From Flavobacteriales bacterium (GTDB taxonomy: Bacteria > Bacteroidota > Bacteroidia > Flavobacteriales_D > Crocinitomicaceae), in the NCBI GenBank assembly GCA_009926905.1, contig RFNX01000615.1, positions 1 to 6,826 of the forward strand: DNA of 6,826 nucleotides. The letters run 5' to 3'. Positions 1 through 6,563 of this stretch are shown in pieces. The translations under genes were made by a program, and so were the position numbers. The notes under the pieces are model-generated. The model worked only from the letters and a program-made list of their open reading frames with translations, was not told where the DNA came from and searched no databases. Position 1 is the stretch's first letter, and the number at the start of each line of letters is the position of its first letter.

Positions 1-48
1 AGTATTACATAACTCCAAAGAATGAAGACAATCAATTGCGATAAACTA

Positions 49-73
49 CTATTTTGCTGTTTGTTAGCAATAG
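49..73. repeat. Weak inverted repeat upstream of the giant gene
   Basis: TTGCT (54-58) and AGCAA (66-70) are perfect inverted arms around a 7-base loop. CTA (49-51) and TAG (71-73) extend the stem across a 2-base bulge. No T-run follows on either strand, so this is not a standard terminator. It lies about 20 bases upstream of the -7 box and could be an operator, a degenerate terminator of an upstream gene, or chance in AT-rich DNA. Confidence 0.25.
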
Positions 74-91
74 AATTATCTAGCAAAAATG

Positions 92-99
92 TACATTTG
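92..99 (+). promoter_or_regulatory. Bacteroidota-type -7 promoter box for the giant gene
   Basis: TACATTTG matches the Bacteroidota sigma-A -7 consensus TAnnTTTG exactly. Transcription would start a few bases after it, giving a leader of roughly 75 bases before the ATG at 182. No clean -33 TTTG lies at the usual 17-23 base spacing; the nearest TTTG (60-63) is 28 bases upstream, so the -33 half is weak or absent. The leader has no Shine-Dalgarno sequence before the start codon, which is normal for this phylum. Confidence 0.6.
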
Positions 100-181
100 C
101 ATCAAAATTGAAAAAAAAGTGTTGAGAATTAAATTTTTTGGCACGAAAATCGGTTAAGGCCTGACATTAAACAACCTGGTT

Positions 182-238
182 ATGAAAAAAATTTACTTTA
201 CTCTTTTACTACTTTTCAGTGTTTTGAGTATTAATGCC
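182..238 (+). other. Signal peptide (residues 1-19)
   Basis: MKK is followed by a hydrophobic core (IYFTLLLLFSVLS) and an INA-Q junction, giving predicted signal peptidase I cleavage after Ala19 with Gln at +1, as is typical for Bacteroidota exported proteins. There is no Cys at the cleavage point, so it is not a lipoprotein. Confidence 0.9.
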
Positions 239-3200
239 CAAAAAGTTGATTACGACTACACTTCTAAATGGTTTTTAGGATTTAACATTGGTGGAACTTG
301 GAGTTCAACGGATGTAAAAAGCCAAACCTCCACAGGTTACGGATTGGTTTTAGGAAAATCATTCAATTACCGTTACGGAAGCATCATCAGTTTTGATTTG
401 AGAGCGCGTTACTTGCGTGGAACTTGGAACGGACAAGATAACGACACGACTTCCTTGGCAAATTATACTGGAACTGCTTTAAGTCCATATACAAATACTC
501 AAGGATTTAATGGTCCTGGGTTTACCGTAAACAACTTTCAATCGGATGTACACAGATTGGCACTTGAATTGGCTTTGCACTTGAATCGTTTTAGAGAAAC
601 TTCTGGTTGGGATCCGTATATTTTTGGAGGAGTTGGTCTTACTTGGAAACAAACTTATGGCAATCTTTACAATCAAAATGATTCTTTGACATTATACGAT
701 TACAGTTCGATGTTAAATAATGGTTCGCTTGGTCCACAATTGAGTTCTACATTAGATAAAATCTACGACACTCCTTTAGATGGAAGTACGAATAAATACA
801 AAGCTTATTTTATGCCAAGCCTTGGTTTTGGTATTGGTTATCAAATCGGTAAACGCGTTTCTTTAGGAATCGAACATAAAACAACTTTCACGCGCGGTGA
901 TGATTTTGATGGTTATGCTTCAACAACTCCACGATTAAAAAATGACATTTACCATTACACTTCCGCTTATTTAACTTTCCGTTTCAGAACAAGAGGCGAA
1001 GCTACGACTCCATCAACAGAAGGAGGAAACAGCAGCGGCGCAATTGGTAATTTTAATTCAAATTGTAATTCACCGGTTATCACGTTCAATTCTGTTAACA
1101 ATCAGGTTGTTTCCTACGCACTTTACAAACTTTATGCGAACATTACAGAAATTGACAATCCACAAAATATCACTGTTTTAAATTCCAATAATCAAGCTAT
1201 TGCTTTCAATTATAACGCAAATACTAAAAGCCTAACTGCTGATTTTAACCTTGTTGAAGGTTTGAATACGTTTACAATAACAGCGCAAAACAGCTGCGGT
1301 AAAGAAATAAAACAGATTACTTTAACTTACAATCCATGTTTGTCGCCAGTGATTTCATTTACCAATCCAGCGAGTAATCAAACGGTTAAAAATTCAAATT
1401 TCACTGTAAATGCCTTGATTACTAAAGTTGCTAATTCAACAGACATTCAATTGTATCAAAACAACGTTCGAATCAATGCGTTCAGCTACAATCCAACTAC
1501 AGGATTATTAACAAGCAATATCATTCTTGTTCCTGGAATGAATACATTTAAAATTGATGCAACAAATAATTGTGGAACGATTTCAAGTTCTGCAAGTATT
1601 ACTTTTGATAATTGTGTTTCGCCAGTAGTTCAATTGATAAATCCGAGTACGACCGGAACAACATCGAGTCTATCTATCTTGAACATTCAAGCAATTGTGA
1701 AAAATGTGCTTTCCGCAGACGACATTACAATCACTCAAAACAACATTGCTAAACGAAATTTTACGTTTGTAAATAATCAAATCGTTTTATCAACTTCGCT
1801 TGTAAATGGCATCAACACATTTACTATCACAGCTAAATCTTCTTGTGGAACTGCAAATGAAACGTTCACAATAGATTATGAAGATTGTGCAGCACCTGTA
1901 GTTACTGTGAACAGTTCTATAAACAACTCAACGGTAACAGCTGCAACGCTTCAATTGAAAGCGAAAATTGACAACATCAGCAGCAAACAAAATGTTTCTT
2001 TGAAATTGAACGGTATTGCTGTCACTAGTTTCGCTGTGAACAACGCAACAAAATCGTTGGAATCAGCATTGACGCTACTTCCAGGTGTAAACATCATTTC
2101 ACTTGGCGCAATCAACACATGTGGAAGTGATATTGAGACAATTTATGTGACTTACGACAATTGTGTGAAACCAGCAGTTAGTATTTCAAATGTAAATACG
2201 ACAGTTTCAAATGCAGCATATTTGCTAAATGCAACCGTTTTAAACGCAACGAATACTCAAGAAATTTCATTGACGCAAAACGGAATAGCAGTCAACTTTA
2301 ATTTTACTGGAAATCAAGTGAGTAGCGCTTTAACTTTGGTGCCTGGAAATAATACATTCGTTTTAAAAGCGACTCGTCCTTGTGGTAGCGATACAAAAAC
2401 ATTGATTGTAATGTACAATAACTGCGTGGCTCCATTTATCAATATTTTGAATCCATCAATAAGTGGTGCAACGGTGAATACTTCTGCCATCACTTTCAGA
2501 GCAAACGTTGTAAATGCAAATGCAGCGCAAGAAATTGTTGTGAAACAAAACAATCAAGTTATTCCATTTAATTTTGCAAATGGTATTGTAGAAGCAACTA
2601 CAAATCTTGTAAATGGATTGAATACATTCTCAATAACATCAACAAATGCGTGTGGTACAGATACAAAAAGTGTTTCCATTACCTATGTAAGTTGTACACC
2701 GCCATCGATTGTTATTTCAAATCCAACAGCAACTAATTCTACAGTGAATTATGCGCAATATGTGTTTAAAGCAAACGTAACTGGAACAACGAACACGCAA
2801 TCCATCGGAGTAAAATTGAATGGTCAAACAGTTGCTTTCAATTTAGCAAATGGCATTTTAACTGCAAATCTTTCTTTGAATCCAGCAATTAATTCAATTA
2901 TTGTTTCTGCCTCAAATGAATGTGGAACGGACATTGAAACAACAACCATCAATTATGATAACTGTTTCCCTCCAAAAATTACTTTGTCAGGCATTCCAAA
3001 CTTAACACAAACAGTTTCCAATCAACAATTTAGTATTACTGGAACAATGACCGGAATTACTTCTTCTCAAAATGTTTCATTTACTCAAAATGGAGTGAGC
3101 AAAGGTTTTGTTTATCAGAATGGAAATTTCTCAGCTAATGTCTTATTAACTGAAGGATTAAACACCATTGTTATTACTTCAACAAATTCTTGCGGCGTTG

Positions 3201-6200
3201 ACATCAAAACACTGAATATAACTTACATAAGTTGTTCAGCTCCAACTGCAATCATCAGTAATCCGATAACTAGTGGGACAACGGTTACTAATCCAACTTT
3301 TAACTTTTCGGCAAGCGTTCAAAACATTGAAACAGCGCAAGGAATTTCTGTAAAATTAAATGGAGTAGTTATAACGAATTTCACTTACTTAAATGGCCTG
3401 CTTCAAGCAAATTTGACTTTGCAAAATGGTGTCAACAACATAACTTTAACAGGAACAAATGCGTGTGGTGTTGTTACTGAAACTACAACTTTAACTTACA
3501 ATTTATGTAAAACTCCAGTTGTCACATTCAACAAACCAATTACTGGAGGAACAACAGTCGCAAATGCTATCTTCAATTTCTCTGCTAAGGTTCAAAACTG
3601 TACTTCACCACAGGAAGTTATGTTGAAATTAAATGGAACAACGGTTACAAATTACACATTCGTAAATGGTATCTTACAAGCGAATGTAACTTTACAAAAC
3701 GGACTGAATACATTTACAGTTACTGGTACAAATGCATGTGGCACCGCAACAGAATCAACAACGATTTCTCTTAGTAATTGCATTCCTCCAAGCATTAGTT
3801 TTACAAATCCAGTTGCAAGTGGCTCAACTGTTAATGCAGCAATTTATAACTTTAGAGCAAGTGTTTCAAACGTAACAGCAGCAAATGGAGTATCATTAAA
3901 ATTAAACGGAGTTGCTGTTACAAACTTCACTTTCTTGAATGGAAATTTAGTAGCCAATTTGACTTTACAAGAAGGATTGAATACAATTGCAGTTACAGGA
4001 ACAAATGCGTGTGGTGTTGCAAATGAAAATACAACTATCAATTTGATAACCTGTTTACCAATTAGCATTGCAATCAAAAATCCTTCTTCAAATGGTTCGA
4101 CTGTATCAGTAGCAAATTATAATTTCAAAGCTACTGTTGCTAACATTGCAAATTCAGCAGGAATTTCATTAAAATTAAATGGGGTTGCTGTAACAAATTT
4201 CACTTACTTAAACGGAAATTTAGAAGCGAATGTAACGTTGCAAAATGGATTGAACACATTTACTATTACTGGTACGAATGCATGTGGTGCCGTAAGTGAA
4301 AGTACGACTCTAAACTGTAATATTTGTGTTCCTCCAAGTATTGCTATCACCCATCCAGATGGAAGCGGTACAAGTGTTGAAACTGTGAATTATAATTTCA
4401 AAGCAAGTATCTTAAATGTTCAGGTTGCTTCTGGAATTTCTTTAAAATTGAATGGAGTTTCAGTAACTAATTTCACTTATTCAAATGGAATCTTAGACGC
4501 TAATTTAACATTACAAGCAGGATTGAATACAATTGCAGTTTCAGGCACAAATGCTTGTGGCGTTGCAAATGAATCTACTACAATTAATTTTATTGATTGT
4601 ATTCGACCGAATGTTGAGATTACTTATCCAAATGAAAATGCAATCACTGTAACTTCATCAACTTTGAATTTCATTGCGAATGTTCAAAATGTTAGCTCTG
4701 CACAAGGTATTTCCTTGCAGCTAAACGGTTCAGCAATTTCGAATTTTAATTTCTTTAATGGGATTGTTCAAGAAACTGTAAACCTGCAACCTGGTGTAAA
4801 TACGTTTACCATCACAGTGACCAATGCTTGCGGGAATGAAACGGCCACATCAACAGTGATTTACAACAATTGTGTTCCGCCAAGAGTAGTTATTACACAA
4901 CCAACTGTAAACGGAACTACGGTAGAAAATGCAACTTTTAGTTTCAAAGCAACGGTTCAGAATGTGAATTCGGTACAAGGAATTTCGTTACAATTAAATG
5001 GTACTTCGGTTACAAACTTTAACTATGCCAATGGAACTGTTCAAGCAAATGTGAATTTACAGTCAGGTTTAAATACTTTTACAATTACCGTAACTAACAA
5101 TTGTGGAACATCTACAGAATCTTCTTCCATCACACTAAATAATTGCATTCCTCCAACAATTGTTATTAACCCAACATTCACAAGAGGCTCAACTTATTCT
5201 TATTTCTTTTCTGCAACAGCAACGAATGTTCCGACCAGCCAAGGAATTTCGTTTACTCTGAATGGAAATCCAGTTAATTTCTCTTATGATAACGGAAACA
5301 TTCAAACAACTTTGAACTTACAAAATGGTCCTAATACGATACATTTAACTGCTACAAATGCATGTGGAAATGCCATAAAAGACACAATAATCAATTTTGG
5401 AAGCTGCATTCCTGCTGTTAATTTCAATATGAATGTTGAAAATGGTTCCTCTACAACAAATCCGACTTTTGATTTCACAGCGACTGTTGAAAATTATTCT
5501 GAAACAACAGCTGTAATTGTAAAAATAAATGGAAATACAGCTAGTGGTTACAATAACACAAACGGTTTAATAAGTGGAACCATCAATTTACCATTTGGAG
5601 CAACTACAATTGAAATTACTGCTGCAAATTCGTGTGGAACAGATACAAAAACGTTTACAATCAACCGTTGTAATTTAATCACTTTTGGATTAGTTCAACC
5701 AGCGACAAATAACACAACTGTAACATTCCCAAATCAATTGATACAATTCAATGTATTCAACAGTGATAATCAAACGGCGATAACGATCAGCCAAAATGGA
5801 AATGGATTACAAGGATTCACACGAACAGGAAGTTTGGTTCAAGGAACAGCTGTTTTGGTAAATGGAACCAATCAATTCCAAGTTAATATTTCAGACAATT
5901 GCAATCAAATTACAGAGAACTTTACTGTAATTTATGATGGAAATGCCAGAGGAAACACAGACGGTCGCGGAGTAGATACAACAGGTAATTCAAGAAATAA
6001 TCCAAGACCTAATGGTGGTAGAATGAATAATAATGTCAACAATAATGGTGGAGGAAACAATCCAACGCCAAATTCTAATAATGATGGTGGACAAACAAAT
6101 CCAGTGAATCCGCCTAAAACTAATGTTGGAAACACAACACCGACTACAAAACCGGAGACGCCAACTCCAGCGCCAACAAAACCAAACATTGGGAATACGT

Positions 6201-6490
6201 CGCCGGTTACCAAACCACAAAACACAACTCCTTCTACGCCAAAACCAAACGCTGGAAATACTTCACCTGTTACCAAACCACAAGACACAACTCCTACCCC
6301 AACAAAAGTGACTAATCAACCTATGACACCTGCGAAACCAAAAGTTACACCGCAAGTTACGCCAAAAGTTGACCCACCAAAACCAACTCCGACAGAACAG
6401 AATAAACCTGCTACCCCTGCAAAACCGACTGAAAACAAGCCAATCGTTAAGCCAGAAATAAAACCAATTAACAAAGGAGGAGGCAAATAG
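182..6490 (+). CDS. Giant outer-membrane beta-barrel protein with 18 Cys-paired Ig-like repeats and a Pro/Thr/Lys-rich tail
   Basis: This 2102-residue cell-envelope protein has no function that I recognise by name. Residues 1-19 are a signal peptide. Residues 29-271 read as an 8-stranded outer-membrane barrel, followed by a Ser/Gly/Thr linker. Residues 295-1920 are 18 Ig-like repeats with two Cys each. The rest is an Asn/Gly-rich spacer (1921-1978), three 21-residue Pro/Thr repeats (1979-2041) and a Lys/Pro-rich basic end (2042-2102). The ATG at 182 is chosen because the signal peptide begins there. All 38 Cys lie in the Ig array, and all Trp lie in the barrel (residues 30-155). There is no lipobox Cys, no recognisable OmpA C-terminal peptidoglycan-binding domain and no obvious type IX sorting domain. 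Plausible roles, by inference, are a surface adhesin or biofilm fibre, or an envelope scaffold. The reading frame is intact, with a -7 box upstream and a terminator at its end, so it is probably a single-gene transcription unit. Confidence 0.9.
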   Translation: MKKIYFTLLLLFSVLSINAQKVDYDYTSKWFLGFNIGGTWSSTDVKSQTSTGYGLVLGKSFNYRYGSIISFDLRARYLRGTWNGQDNDTTSLANYTGTALSPYTNTQGFNGPGFTVNNFQSDVHRLALELALHLNRFRETSGWDPYIFGGVGLTWKQTYGNLYNQNDSLTLYDYSSMLNNGSLGPQLSSTLDKIYDTPLDGSTNKYKAYFMPSLGFGIGYQIGKRVSLGIEHKTTFTRGDDFDGYASTTPRLKNDIYHYTSAYLTFRFRTRGEATTPSTEGGNSSGAIGNFNSNCNSPVITFNSVNNQVVSYALYKLYANITEIDNPQNITVLNSNNQAIAFNYNANTKSLTADFNLVEGLNTFTITAQNSCGKEIKQITLTYNPCLSPVISFTNPASNQTVKNSNFTVNALITKVANSTDIQLYQNNVRINAFSYNPTTGLLTSNIILVPGMNTFKIDATNNCGTISSSASITFDNCVSPVVQLINPSTTGTTSSLSILNIQAIVKNVLSADDITITQNNIAKRNFTFVNNQIVLSTSLVNGINTFTITAKSSCGTANETFTIDYEDCAAPVVTVNSSINNSTVTAATLQLKAKIDNISSKQNVSLKLNGIAVTSFAVNNATKSLESALTLLPGVNIISLGAINTCGSDIETIYVTYDNCVKPAVSISNVNTTVSNAAYLLNATVLNATNTQEISLTQNGIAVNFNFTGNQVSSALTLVPGNNTFVLKATRPCGSDTKTLIVMYNNCVAPFINILNPSISGATVNTSAITFRANVVNANAAQEIVVKQNNQVIPFNFANGIVEATTNLVNGLNTFSITSTNACGTDTKSVSITYVSCTPPSIVISNPTATNSTVNYAQYVFKANVTGTTNTQSIGVKLNGQTVAFNLANGILTANLSLNPAINSIIVSASNECGTDIETTTINYDNCFPPKITLSGIPNLTQTVSNQQFSITGTMTGITSSQNVSFTQNGVSKGFVYQNGNFSANVLLTEGLNTIVITSTNSCGVDIKTLNITYISCSAPTAIISNPITSGTTVTNPTFNFSASVQNIETAQGISVKLNGVVITNFTYLNGLLQANLTLQNGVNNITLTGTNACGVVTETTTLTYNLCKTPVVTFNKPITGGTTVANAIFNFSAKVQNCTSPQEVMLKLNGTTVTNYTFVNGILQANVTLQNGLNTFTVTGTNACGTATESTTISLSNCIPPSISFTNPVASGSTVNAAIYNFRASVSNVTAANGVSLKLNGVAVTNFTFLNGNLVANLTLQEGLNTIAVTGTNACGVANENTTINLITCLPISIAIKNPSSNGSTVSVANYNFKATVANIANSAGISLKLNGVAVTNFTYLNGNLEANVTLQNGLNTFTITGTNACGAVSESTTLNCNICVPPSIAITHPDGSGTSVETVNYNFKASILNVQVASGISLKLNGVSVTNFTYSNGILDANLTLQAGLNTIAVSGTNACGVANESTTINFIDCIRPNVEITYPNENAITVTSSTLNFIANVQNVSSAQGISLQLNGSAISNFNFFNGIVQETVNLQPGVNTFTITVTNACGNETATSTVIYNNCVPPRVVITQPTVNGTTVENATFSFKATVQNVNSVQGISLQLNGTSVTNFNYANGTVQANVNLQSGLNTFTITVTNNCGTSTESSSITLNNCIPPTIVINPTFTRGSTYSYFFSATATNVPTSQGISFTLNGNPVNFSYDNGNIQTTLNLQNGPNTIHLTATNACGNAIKDTIINFGSCIPAVNFNMNVENGSSTTNPTFDFTATVENYSETTAVIVKINGNTASGYNNTNGLISGTINLPFGATTIEITAANSCGTDTKTFTINRCNLITFGLVQPATNNTTVTFPNQLIQFNVFNSDNQTAITISQNGNGLQGFTRTGSLVQGTAVLVNGTNQFQVNISDNCNQITENFTVIYDGNARGNTDGRGVDTTGNSRNNPRPNGGRMNNNVNNNGGGNNPTPNSNNDGGQTNPVNPPKTNVGNTTPTTKPETPTPAPTKPNIGNTSPVTKPQNTTPSTPKPNAGNTSPVTKPQDTTPTPTKVTNQPMTPAKPKVTPQVTPKVDPPKPTPTEQNKPATPAKPTENKPIVKPEIKPINKGGGK
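266..994 (+). other. N-terminal 8-stranded outer-membrane beta-barrel (residues 29-271)
   Basis: Eight amphipathic segments with aromatic ends are visible at about residues 30-40, 52-61, 67-82, 123-137, 143-159, 206-222, 225-238 and 256-271. The gaps alternate: long polar ones after strands 1, 3, 5 and 7 (about 11, 40, 46 and 17 residues) and very short ones after strands 2, 4 and 6. This matches an OmpA/OmpX-like 8-strand barrel with long outer loops and short periplasmic turns. The last segment (AYLTFRFR) resembles a barrel-closing strand. By this topology both barrel ends face the periplasm. Strand borders are judged by eye. Confidence 0.75.
1064..5941 (+). repeat. Array of 18 Ig-like repeats (residues 295-1920)
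   Basis: Repeats start at Cys residues 295, 386, 478, 569, 661, 748, 838, 928, 1018, 1109, 1200, 1291, 1382, 1473, 1564, 1655, 1742 and 1830. Twelve of the 18 are exactly 91 residues or one residue longer; the others are 87-90. Each follows the pattern CxxP, a strand ending near NP, an F-x-A-x-V-x-N strand, ISLKLNGxxV, NGxLxANLTL, then GLNTFTITGTNACG and a final Thr-rich strand. The NGxxV...G.NTxxxTxxN..G pattern is that of bacterial Ig-like beta-sandwich domains, as in adhesins and some glucan-active enzymes. The second Cys sits in NxCG (DNCN in the last repeat). Repeats 9-15 are most alike; the first few and the last three are more diverged. No calcium-binding DxDxD motifs are evident. Repeats of this kind usually act as a stalk or as ligand-binding modules. 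Confidence 0.88.
3506..4597 (+). repeat. Two-repeat (546-base) periodicity within the Ig array (repeats 10-13)
   Basis: The second halves of repeats 10 and 12 match each other best (ANVTLQNGLNTFT then TGTNACG and ESTT). Those of repeats 11 and 13 also match each other best (GLNTIAV then GTNACGVANE and TTIN). The offset is 546 bases, twice the 273-base unit. At DNA level a 21-base block starting at 3974 recurs unchanged at 4520. This supports an ancestral duplication of a two-domain pair, followed by divergence mainly in the first half of each repeat. Confidence 0.6.
5942..6115 (+). other. Asn/Gly-rich low-complexity spacer (residues 1921-1978)
   Basis: This follows the last Ig-like repeat and has no Cys. 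It is dominated by Asn, Gly, Pro and Thr, with runs such as MNNNVNNNGGGNNP, and carries several Arg near its start. It is probably a disordered linker between the rigid array and the Pro-rich tail. Confidence 0.75.
6116..6304 (+). repeat. Three tandem 63-base (21-residue) Pro/Thr-rich repeats
   Basis: The units are 6116-6178, 6179-6241 and 6242-6304. The shared frame is KPNxGNTSPVTKPQxTTP plus three variable residues. Units 2 and 3 are nearly the same; unit 1 is more diverged (KTNVGNTTPTTKPETPTP). All are exactly 21 codons, so unit number could change without a frameshift. The composition suggests an extended, possibly O-glycosylated or wall-spanning segment. One D-T-T, a match to the Bacteroidota O-glycosylation motif D-(S/T)-(A/I/L/V/M/T), is present in unit 3, but such motifs are not enriched. 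Confidence 0.8.
6305..6487 (+). other. Basic Lys/Pro-rich C-terminal tail (residues 2042-2102)
   Basis: The last 61 residues hold 12 Lys and 15 Pro with only four acidic residues, and end in NKGGGK. Repeated KP and TP steps give a stiff, extended, positively charged tail. Such tails can span the periplasm or contact anionic polymers, but no known binding domain is visible. The final GGGK codons double as the 5' arm of the terminator. Confidence 0.7.
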
Positions 6491-6501
6491 CCTCCTTTTT
6501 T
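6473..6501 (+). terminator. Rho-independent terminator overlapping the stop codon
   Basis: GGAGGC (6479-6484) pairs perfectly with GCCTCC (6490-6495) across the loop AAATA. A-T and G-T pairs extend the stem outward, with AAAGGA (6473-6478) facing the T-run 6496-6501. The TAG stop (6488-6490) lies in the loop and at the first base of the 3' arm, so the gene has essentially no 3' untranslated spacer. Confidence 0.85.
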
Positions 6502-6534
6502 CTTTAGAAATCGTATTTTTTACTCAATTCTTTC

Positions 6535-6542
6535 TATCTTCG
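6535..6542 (+). promoter_or_regulatory. -7 promoter box for the downstream foldase gene
   Basis: TATCTTCG differs from the Bacteroidota -7 consensus TAnnTTTG at one position and is followed by CAAACTTAAAATTTTA, a context typical of flavobacterial starts. It lies 21 bases before the ATG at 6564, giving a very short leader. No clear -33 TTTG is present; the upstream stretch is T-rich. Together with the terminator it argues that this gene is transcribed separately from the giant gene. Confidence 0.55.
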
Positions 6543-6563
6543 CAAACTTAAAATTTTAGTGAA

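Noticed and set aside
3..44. Possible C-terminal end (YYITPKNEDNQLR then TAA) of an upstream plus-strand gene
   Set aside because: Only 13 codons are visible, other frames also close quickly, and no clear terminator follows; it cannot be told from chance.
22..111. Small plus-strand frame of 29 codons with a hydrophobic stretch (LLFCCLLAIEL)
   Set aside because: It runs through the -7 promoter box of the giant gene, has no ribosome-binding signal and a composition expected by chance in AT-rich leader DNA.
104..181. Riboswitch or structured leader
   Set aside because: Only short 3-4 base-pair stems can be drawn (for example GGTT 153-156 with AACC 173-176); no known aptamer core is visible.
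479..4077. Minus-strand frames within the barrel and Ig array (479-676, 2314-2553, 3844-4077)
   Set aside because: Each lies opposite a well-supported coding region, with no family resemblance and no start signals.
1064..5941. CRISPR-like or satellite DNA array
   Set aside because: The 273-base periodicity is codon-phased, varies mainly at synonymous and loop positions and encodes a conserved protein fold.
5932..6288. Minus-strand frame of 118 codons, Gly/Val/Phe-rich and repetitive
   Set aside because: It is the antisense of the Pro/Thr/Asn-rich tail; its repeats simply mirror the 63-base tandem units, and it lacks a promoter or start signal.
5990..6311. Other overlapping frames over the tail (minus 5990-6220, plus 6123-6311)
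   Set aside because: Low-complexity shadows of the tail repeats, with compositions (Arg/Trp/Ile-rich or Gln/Leu/Arg-rich) that follow from the codons of the real frame.
6305..6487. Type IX secretion C-terminal sorting domain
   Set aside because: The end is Lys/Pro-rich with no beta-sandwich pattern or the usual NGK and terminal KxxK-type strand motifs of such domains.
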